Origin: Adiantum capillus-veneris
Taxonomy: Eukaryota > Streptophyta > Polypodiopsida > Polypodiales > Pteridaceae
NCBI GenBank assembly: GCA_014529385.2
Contig: CM043964.1
Span: forward strand, 102,380,087-102,444,086
Length of the DNA: 64,000 bases
Reading direction: 5' to 3'
Shown here: positions 55,001 to 64,000 of the stretch, in pieces
Position numbering within the stretch: the first letter of the stretch is position 1
Layout: each line of letters starts with the position of its first letter
Notes under the pieces: generated by a model
The model's database searches: none
Told to the model about the DNA's origin: nothing
What the model saw: only the letters and a program-made list of their open reading frames with translations
Position numbers and translations under genes: made by a program

Positions 55001-58000
55001 ATGTGAAATCCCCTTGCAAGAGGTGGAATCATCACTCTAATCAAGTCAATTGTACCAATTTATGCCTAATTTGATGGTTTGGGTGTTTTATTTTGACCTA
55101 CAAATGGTCAAATTTGGAGCGGATTTGATGGTGCACACACTTTTGTGTGCAATGATGCGACTTCACGTGGAGCAAAGGAATAGCTTGGAGTGTAATTACA
55201 ATGTAAGTGCACTCACTTGTTATGTCAATTTTTGATTGATCAATGTGATTCAATTTGCTAATTATTTTCTAAAATTAGGTGTGTAACACAAATTGACCTA
55301 CACTTTGCACCTAATTTGATACACTTGGAATGAAATTGATAGTCAAATTGTGACTAATGAACTTTGTGTGTATCCAGATAATGCTTAATTTTCATCAAGA
55401 ATTCATGTGTGTGCATAAAAATCATTGTGTGTGTGCACACACCAAAGAGGGAAAAAACACATAAAAATCATTGTGTGTGTGCACACACCAAAGAGGGAAA
55501 AAACTGCCAAAAAATTCAAGTGTGTATGCACCTAATTTTTAGTGTGTGCATGCATATAAAGTGATGGAATTGATGATACATGAGTATGCAATCATGTAAA
55601 TGATGAGTATGTGAGGCTAATTCAATCATTGGATAAACCTAATTGCCCAAAAATGGGCAAAAATTGAGTGTGTGTGACCATCCATGAACACTTGATTTTT
55701 AATGATTGATGGTCAATTGGGACACCTAAATGGGTTTTGACTGTGAAATGTTCATGAAAAGTATGTGCAATCATTAGGTGTAAGGCTAAACGCATTGCCA
55801 ATTGAGCCAAATTTGATCATTTTGTTCTTAATTTTGAGTGTGTGCATTGCTTGATTGGGTAAAAATAATGTTTTTTTTTTTTAAAATTGAGCACCCATGC
55901 ATTTACTTATGTTTGATCGAATTTGCAATTTGAGCATTACAATGTGAAATTGATGGCATAGTTGCATAAAATTTTGGCTTAAATTTGGGTGTGTGTGCCT
56001 ATTCAATGGCATTGGATATCCAAATTACGGATGAATAATTGGTAGCAATTACCAATTATGATGATTGAAAGGCCTAAAAGATTGGTGTGTATGATCAAAT
56101 GACTTGGTATGACTCAATTGTATACAATCGAGGATGATTTTATTACCATTGATGTGAATGCCAATTGGATATGGTAAAAATTTGAATGATTTGTGCAATT
56201 TCTAGTGTCATAATCAAAAGGGTATATCAATCCAAGCGTAATTGACAAGCCTAATTAGGTTTGATGGTTTTGCGGATGAAAATGAGCAAATTTTGTTGCA
56301 ATGATATCGAAAGGGTAAATTTTGAGGGAAGAAACCGATCATCTATGCACAAATTCCAAGCCATTTCATTGTGTGTGCTCCATTCATCAAATCTTGAAGG
56401 ATTGTGCATTGATTTTTCTTTTTTTTTTAAAGAATGACCTATGTGTATGTGCACAAACCATTGATTTTGGAAAAATTGATTACGATTGGTGCCCAACTGA
56501 GCATAAATCAAATCCATTTTGACGGGAAAATTTTGGGTTATTTGCATAAATGATGGTGATCATTGGTGAAAGTATATGAACTTAAAGTAAATGAGGAAAA
56601 AATTCTTGAATCTAATTGATCAAAAGTTGTATGCTTGAAGATTTGTATATTCAATTGCTTGAAGCAGACACTTGTGTCACACTTCACTTATTTTCCATTG
56701 TATTCTCGTCCTATCGTGGGAACAAGCCCCTAAAAGGGATTTTTTCATAACACACACACACACACACACACACACATAAAATGCCCCTTTTTTTCCCCTA
56801 TTGGCCGCCACTTTTGGCTCAACCTGGCCTGCTACTCGTCAACACACTCCCTCTCTTTCTCGCCCACTTGCCTGGCGGCTCGGCGCTCGCGACCACACAC
56901 ACACACACCCATTTTTTGCTTCTGGCCCACCTGCCATAAACGCATACACCCTCTCTCGGCGCTTGCAACCCCACACTCACACTCTCACACACATGGCGCA
57001 TTTAAAAAAAAAACCACCCACTTGTAGCCAGCTGTCCCGCTTGACTCTCAACACACCTCGCTGGAGGCCCACCTGCCATAAACCCACACACACATAGAGA
57101 CAATGCCTCCTTTGCTCCATAACTGCAGCCCAATGTGGCTTGTGATACCTTCAAGAGCTTGCAACACACGCACACACACACTTTTTTCTTTTTAGCGCCA
57201 AATCAGGCTGCCGAGTCTCAGGGACTCACAACTACACACACACAAGCTTGAATCTCGGTTCCCATTGGCTACATACATGTGCATCTTGGGTTGCAATCGG
57301 TGACTGGCCGACATCTCTAGACTCTCTTTGGTGATCACCGGTGCCAACTTGCACTCAATCAGGCTACACACTGCCAACACAGTACATGGCAACATGTCGT
57401 GAGTCACAACACACACACACACACACACACACACAACCCATTGGGCCGCTACTGCCAAACACACACACACACACACACACCCATTTATGGCTGCCTAATG
57501 GTGCACAAAAAACGATGCACGCCGCCTTGGGATTCATCTCACACACACGCACTTGGTCCCTGCTCCCAAACTTCTCTCTCTCTTAGGCGGCCTCCTAAGA
57601 AATGCAGCTGAAACCTTCGCCATTTTTTCAAAAAATGTAAAAAAATAAAATAAAAATTTTAAGCATGATTCCCACGAGATCACCCTCTCCCTTAGTGAAA
57701 TAAATAAATTAAAAGAAAAAAAAAAGAAAAATCAGTCTCGATGACTTGGATGAGCTTGGGGTGGCATGTAAAATTGAAAAAAAGAAAATAAATAATCAAA
57801 GAAACTCAAAAATGGGATCGATTAATCTTGCGGCCAATGATGAGGATGTTTTTCATGGTTGAGCTTATACTTGATTTCAATGCCAGATTGCTTTAAGGCA
57901 TTAATTGTAGAATGGTATTTGAAGTGGTATCAGCCAATTGGGTCTAGAGCAGTTGAAATTCTACTTCATCTCTTTCCCTCTCTCTACTATGTATGAAAAA

Positions 58001-60380
58001 TGTGCTATAGTTGAGCATCAAATATGGGTGAATGGCTATGAGATTGGACTAAAATTTTTGAGGTTTAAGATTAAGCATGATGTCTTTAGTGCTTGTTTCA
58101 AATGCGAAGATTTTTTTGCACTAAAATTGGAGCATTATTTTGGAGGGATATTCGCCAAGGGGACCAACTCGAGCTATGAATGGCCTCGAGAAAGCTTTAA
58201 ACTCACTTTGTCAATAATCTTTGTCTCTCTTTAGCTATAAATGCAATATTTGTTGTGTGGGCCTTAAGTGTATATGGAAACTCCATGCACAAATGATTTT
58301 CATTGCACCAATCTTTGGCTTGATTGAATTTCCTATTGCACGATATGAAAAATTCTTTGTGATATGCATGTGAGAGTTACATTGGATGATGAGTAGTGCT
58401 TGCTTCGTTGGGACTTTGTGCTTAAACTTAACATTGCTTGTACATTTTGGTGCTTGAATTGAATGAAATCATTGCAAAGCACTAAAATTGAGCTTGGTTT
58501 AACGGCCAAAAGAGAGCATTTTGGGGTTGTGAATGATCATGTATTTTTTAGTGCTTACTTTAAATGCAAAAATGCTTAAGAGCACTAATGAATTGAACTT
58601 TTTTGAAGGGTTGTGGCAGGAGTGTAATCTCATTGATCCAACAAGGGGTCATCATTGTAATATATTGCAAAATGTGGTTAGTTAGAGCCATTCATTTTCA
58701 TTTCATCAAGTTGCAGTCATCTCTATCTCATAGCGTGCTCTAAAATTGTAAAATTTATCGAGCTAGTTGTTAGCCAACTTTTTGAAAAGCTTTAAATTGT
58801 AAAATTTGGCTATCGAGAGCCACTTCATTTCATTCAAAAGTTGCATTATTTTCAGCTCTTGGCTTGTTTTTAACTCCATATTTCATCGAGCTAGAAATTA
58901 ATCGACTTTTGAATCATACATGAGAGATGGTAAACATTGCAAAATTTGCTTATGTAGAAGCATTTTATCTCTTTCATTGTTGTTATGTATGCATAAATTT
59001 GCTTTCAAAGAGCATCATGTGCATAACGAAATGCATTTTTTTTTTCCCTTTGGCAAATTCGGGTATGTAAGACCCTAGCTTTAGGTTTTCATTAATGCTT
59101 TTTGTGTGGCTTTTCAATAATTGGCTTTTAGAGCTTGTGGTCACACTTAGCTTCAAATCATCTTCTTTTGCAAATAAAAAGATCAAGAGGCTTCTCTACA
59201 CAAAGGGGATGCTTGCTCAAGGATGCACAAAGAGCATGAATAGGTGTAATCCTTCCATGATTTTGCTCTCTTCATTCTCTTTCTTGGCTTAAGTGAAATT
59301 TTGCTTCTAAGCTATGGTTTTTACATGTTCAAAAGCTAGACACTTTAAAGTTTCAACACTTTGCTTTGTGAAAATTAACTCATTAAAAAAATTAGGTTTT
59401 ATGGGTGCTAATCATAGGTAATTGACCTTGACTTTAGAGTAATATAAGTTCATTTCTCATTAATCCTAGACTCTTAGTGATAGTTTTAATACTCCATTCA
59501 TTTTTAAGATGACCTAGGGCTATGATTAGGCTTTAGTCCTTTAGTCCAATTGCCATTAGCATCTCATAAAGGAAGCAATGAAAAAGTGCTAAAAAATGAA
59601 TCAATGAAGCAAAAAAGTGTCAAGAAAAAAGTAGCAAAAATGCTACTCGACACATGAAAATCAAAATTTCTATGTTATGTTGTGTCTATGTGAGGCCTTA
59701 GCACCTAATTGGCACTTGGCAAGCGAGGGGAATCACCTTGGCTCGCTTGTTCAAGGCCCTAAACCGATGCCCTAGGCTGATAAGGGTTAGCCGTCGCCTT
59801 GGTAGGCTAGTAGGCTTTTGGAACACCTTCTTGAGTGTTCAAGGAGCCGAGAGTCGCACCTAGACTTGCCTTGGGGTGGTAGCCTTGTGGTTGTGCTTTA
59901 CTTTTTTCAATGAATTAAAAAAAAACAGAACTTCCATGAGCTTCAAAAAGCTTTGACAATGTACTAATAGATTAGGAGCTTTTTATAGCCCGTAGACATG
60001 CTAGACTTGGATGAATTATTAAGATTGTTCACATAGTTTTTAAGCTAGTAGGTTTATGAACTTTCATTAGCCTAGGGTCATAATTGATTTCTTGTGTTTC
60101 ATGAATAAAACTGAAATTTCAAGTGGTTTAATCTTCACAATAGTTTAGGTGTTTTTTTGCTTTATGTTGTCTAGTTTTTGACTATGATTGACCCATCTTT
60201 TAGAAGAAAAAAATCACTTTGCATGATTGTTCATTTGTGCTTCATGTTTTATTCATTCTTGGTGGCCTTTGATGCTCATTATTTGTTCTTATGTTTTGCA
60301 AGTCAATATTTCTTCCATGGACTTGCTTTCTACCATGTCACCGTGTCTTGCTTCATCGGCACATGAGGACGTGCACCAAA
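55001..60380. repeat. Non-coding AT-rich retroelement-like region with degenerate repeats
   Basis: No frame has a recognisable domain. Internal repeats: a ~49-bp direct duplication at 55400-55505 ('catTGTGTGTGTGCACACACC'-type), CA runs at 56749-56776, 57407-57434 and 57459-57481, and loosely repeated paragraphs at 57990-58160 versus 58470-58600 ('tttagtgcttgtttcaaatgc') and 58680-58960 ('attgtaaaatttggct', 'gagagcc'). The end at a gypsy polypurine tract suggests it is the 3' non-coding part of a gypsy element. Confidence 0.5.
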
Positions 60381-60395
60381 TTAGGAAGGGGGGAA
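60381..60395 (+). promoter_or_regulatory. Gypsy polypurine tract
   Basis: AGGAAGGGGGGAA directly precedes TGTTAGCAGCGG, a purine tract to LTR junction. Confidence 0.6.
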
Positions 60396-61200
60396 TGTTA
60401 GCAGCGGCTAACACAGGCTACACCAATTATGCACCAAGCTGTAGATGTGCTATAGTGCACAATATTTCCTTTTCATTGTATAGGGCTTGGGCTCATTTAG
60501 GAGTTCCAAAGTTGTATGAGTCTATGCTAGAGAGCTCAACTTTATCCCATATTTGAAGGGTTTGAGGCCCAAAGCTATAAAAGAGCCCTATGCTTAATGA
60601 GAGGTCATTCTTGGGTGAGTTCTTCTCTTTGTAGAGTGGATGGTTATGAGGCTCGTGGGCTTTCCATGCCCATGTAGCTCTTGATTTCTAATAATCAATT
60701 ACACTTTCTTTCTTATTCGTCTTCTTTGTTTGATTGTGTGGAGTGAAATTGTATTAGTGTGATGGTAGATCTCCTAATCCCTTTTTTGAGTTAATCTATT
60801 CTATCCACACCATTGGCCATGGTGTGTGAGGGCTGTGCCTTCTTTCTCTTGATCTCTCTCTACAAGGTGCGGTTAGTGTGTGTGCATACGTAGTCGCATT
60901 GAGGGGTTGTGCCGGAATGGACACACTAATGCGGAGTAGGTATGTTAATTGCATGCTTGTGTAGTTGTGATTAAGAGTTGTGAATAAGAGTGATTGATGT
61001 GAGAGGTTAATTTCAAACACATGATTGTGTGCAAGTGATTAGTGAGTAGGAATGTGTTGTTGATTAGAGAAAGCCCTTTCCATGGCTTCTCTCTATGATG
61101 AGTAGAAGGATCCCTTGAATCCTCTATGTCTATACATCTTAGGCTCGTGCTTCCATGCCCTAGCTGGGTTGCCGATCCACGATCTGATAATTTTGTGGGT
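60396..61200 (+). repeat. Gypsy-type LTR start (right end uncertain)
   Basis: Starts TGTTAGCAGCGGCTAACACA. The first seven bases are the reverse complement of the GCTAACA end of the minus-strand LTR at 7490, as expected for related LTR termini. A TATA box (AGCTATAAAAGAGCCC) lies at about 60576. No second LTR is available to set the end. Confidence 0.45.
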
Positions 61201-61240
61201 TGCGATTAGATCGTGCTACAATGCCTCCCTATATCTTCTC

Positions 61241-62320
61241 CATCATTCACACACATATGCACACTCTCATACGTACGCACCTCGCTCCAACGACTTCAAT
61301 GAAATGGCGGTAACCGTGATGACCGCAAAGGAACTCAACTACGACCGCTACAAACGACACGATGCAAAGAAGTCTTGCCCGAGCAAAGCATCGAGTTACA
61401 AAAGCATCCATTAGGTGGGCCATGCCTATCTCTCATCAGTTTCAAACGTCAACATTAACCCTTGTAATCATATAGATTTGAAATCTAGGGCATGAGGAGA
61501 GAAAGAAAGCCATATTAAATGAGGTCTTGGCCAAAGTTAGAGCCACTACCACTATAAGTGGTGGATTTATCTTCTCCAATGACAAACCACCCTCAACAAG
61601 TTCCTGTAAAATCTCATCTCCCCTCTCTAAAATAAGCTAGCTACGACTAGTGCACCTTGTAAAACCCCATTTCTGTATCCACTCCCCCTCCATCTCTCTC
61701 TTCCTCTACTATTTTCTCTTTGTGGGCCTCTATTACAAGCATTATGTGGCAGACATGACTGACCCACGGTCACATGGTCTAGGTCACACCCCAATAAAAA
61801 TATAAGAAATTCCACCCCCTCTCCCTATAGAAGTCGCCATCACACAAAGACATCAACATGCACACACACCATCACAACGCCAGCCGCTGCCAGCATGTAA
61901 TCTATTCTCAATGTAAAGCACCTATCATGCACCATGCATTAGATGGTTTCTCTCTCATAATATCACACTTTTAATGATTAGCACAAATTACAACTATCAC
62001 ACACCATTGCACTCTCTATCATGCCGCATGTATAGATTGCACTAAATCATCCAGCACATCGTATGCCGCAAGATCTTGCTAGCACCTTTAGCAAGTATTT
62101 GTGGAGTGGCACGACATGTAGAACCTCTATGGAAACACACGTTGGGTGGTAGTGAAGTATCTTGGTGCACGCATCGATATCAACCGCCTCTGACCACCAT
62201 AATGGAGTTCTCTCATGTTATAACTCAATACACTCTCTTGTTTTCTATACAATATGCATATTTGTGTGATTAGTGGGATTCATGGTCCATGACGGCAGGT
62301 TGCTTGGTGTGATAATTTTG

Positions 62321-62362
<42 letters not shown>

Positions 62363-63719
62363 CCTATCACCGCACCTCCCTCTTATCCTTCACTTTTACA
62401 CGTGCATCAACTCACCCATGAGCGGATGGAGTCCATTACTTTTGGTTGTGTTTGGGTAAAACAGTCAAATTATAGCCACCATCATTCACACACATGCACA
62501 CTCTCATATGTACGCGCTTCACACCAGTGACTTCAATGAAATGACAAAAACCGTGTGATAATCAAAAAGGCATTCGACTATGATCACTACAAATGACACG
62601 ACGCAAAGAAGTCTTGCCCGAGGAAAGCATCAAGTTATAGAAGCATCAATTAGGTGGGACATGCCTATATCTCATCAATTTTGAATGGAAACATCAACCC
62701 TTGTACTCATCTTTTACTCTACACCTACGCCCCTCATAATTTATCTCTTCTTGTAATGAAAATAGGATCATTATATATATTTTTAATCTTGATTTGAAAT
62801 CTAGGACAGGAGTGAGAGAAACAAAGCCATATTAAATAAGGTCTTGACTAAAGTTAGAGCCACTATCGCTATAAGTGATGGATTTATCTTCTCCAACGAG
62901 AAACCATCCTCGATAAATTCATGTAAAAGCCCATCTCCCAAGCTAGCTATGACTAATGCATCTTGTAAAACCCCCATTCCTCTATCCATCCCCCTCCATC
63001 TCTCTCTTTCTCTACTATTTTCTCTCTATGGGCCTCTATCACAAGCATCATGTAGCAGATATGATCGACCCACGGTCACATGGTGTAGGTCACACCCCAA
63101 TAAAAATATGGTGTAGGTTACATTGTGTAGGTCACACCCCAATAAAAATATAGGAAATGCCACCCCCTCTCCCTATATAAGGAGAAGTTGCCATCACACA
63201 AAGACATCAATAAGCACACACACCATCATAATGTCAGCGCCAGCATATCACACACCATAGCACTCTCTACCATGCCACATGTATAGATTGCACTAAAGCA
63301 TCCGGTGCACCATATGCTGCAAGATCTTGCTAGCACCATTGACGAGGATTTGTGGAGTGGCAGACTCGTAGAACCTCTATGGAAACACGCATTGGGTGGT
63401 AGTGAAGTATCTTGGCGCACACATCGGCATCAACCGCCTCTCACTACCATAATGGAATTCTCCCATGTTGTAACTCAATTCACCATCGTGTGCTCTATAC
63501 AATATGCATGCTTGTGTGATTATTGGGATTCATGGTCCATGATGGCGGGTTGCTTGGTGTGATCATTTTGGGTCTCTCTCTCTCTCTCTCTTCCCCTCTC
63601 ACCCCTCTCCCTCTTATCCTTCACTCTTACATGTGCATCAACTCACCCATGAGTGGATGGAGTCCGTTACCTTTGGTTGTGTTTGAGTGGGGGAGTGAAT
63701 ATTTTTATGCCCTCATGTG
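61241..63719. repeat. 1239-bp tandem duplication (two units)
   Basis: Unit A starts CATCATTCACACACA at 61241 and unit B at 62480. Shared blocks in the same order include 'gcaaagaagtcttgcccga', 'tagagccactatc', 'ccacggtcacatgg', 'gatcttgctagcacc', 'ggtggtagtgaagtatcttgg' and 'cattttgggtctctctc'. Both carry a CT run at the same relative position (62322-62359 and 63573-63590). Unit B has a TATA-like CCTATATAAGG near 63172; unit A has a mutated version near 61825. Divergence is clearly more than in the 9051-9890 array. No product is recognised. Confidence 0.9.
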
Positions 63720-63883
63720 TAAGTGATGTGCATTGATGCTCACCATGTGTCCTAGTTGCATCCCAAGATAGGTGGTTCCCTCTATTGTTTGTCTTTTGTG
63801 ATGAGGCCATCATGCGTTAGCGTTGGTGTTGAGGCCACTGGGTCTATCTTGCAGAACCGCCTCTGAGCACATGCAAACACAAA

Positions 63884-63986
63884 TGTGTGTGTTTGATTGT
63901 AAAATCCCATCATTTAGAATCATATACTGAGAGAACTTAAATACTGTTTGCACTTACCATGTTGTGTAAAGACCAAAGCAAAGTAC
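63884..63986. repeat. Right arm of the ~103-bp inverted repeat
   Basis: Reads 'gtgtgtgtttgattgtaaaa...gcaaagtac', the reverse complement of 53047-53150. Similarity seems to weaken from 63987 to the window end. Confidence 0.95.
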
Positions 63987-64000
63987 AATTTTTTTGATAT

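Overview
The window is nuclear DNA from a land plant. The evidence is decayed Ty1/copia and Ty3/gypsy retrotransposons with plant-type primer-binding sites, a plant-like RTF1/VIP5 gene, degenerate pentatricopeptide (PPR) coding repeats, and very long (CT)n, (CA)n and (CT)n(CA)n microsatellites. The PPR wording (repeated CILK-x-C-G-T-M-Q-D-A-D-M-G-K) and the piggyBac-type transposase remnants suggest a large-genome non-seed plant such as a fern. That is inference, not proof. Only one clearly intact protein gene is visible: an intronless Paf1-complex RTF1/VIP5-like gene at 13925-15838, with a GACACGTGTC G-box and a (CT)n(CA)n tract upstream. Nearly everything else is repeat-derived.

Layout. 1-5358: decayed plus-strand copia element (gag, protease, integrase, RT, RNase H, polypurine tract, 3' LTR containing (CA)20). 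5359-8340: minus-strand gypsy leader, primer-binding site and LTR, with four copies of a ~282-bp repeat each centred on a near-perfect palindrome. 8430-9890: gypsy integrase fragment followed by three tandem 280-bp repeats. 9891-13520: mostly featureless, with one weak tRNA/SINE-like block. 13527-15838: RTF1/VIP5-like gene. 18533-20893: minus-strand copia with two LTR ends, a primer-binding site and gag but no visible pol. 21840-23806: gypsy element in which ~450 bp of protease/RT sequence is duplicated as a giant inverted repeat. 25143-25888: cluster of hairpin elements.

28032-37889: two piggyBac-type transposase copies in direct orientation. Copy 1 keeps all three catalytic-Asp regions and a C-terminal Cys/His cluster but is split by a ~5.43-kb terminal-inverted-repeat element, which itself carries three hairpins, a G30 run and a homopurine tract. 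Copy 2 is a short derivative that lost the catalytic core. Both keep AT-hook motifs and the same short terminal intron.

42133-43105: copia LTR and gag fragment. 44156-46110: minus-strand gypsy RT joined to PPR pseudogene repeats, including one chimeric open frame. 46290-48550: gypsy chromovirus integrase plus chromodomain remnants, then tandem repeats. 48862-53830: two or three unrecognised open frames beginning right after AG acceptors, among microsatellites and a ~250-bp tandem array; this is the best candidate for an undescribed gene. 53960-60395: CT/CA-rich and AT-rich non-coding repeats. 60381 onward: gypsy polypurine tract and LTR start, then a 1239-bp tandem duplication. A ~103-bp near-identical inverted repeat lies at 53047 and 63884.

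The copia, gypsy and piggyBac elements are independent, nested and broken; no operon-like cooperation is implied. The recurring theme is structural: hairpins, inverted duplications and LTR-embedded tandem arrays of 90-283 bp.
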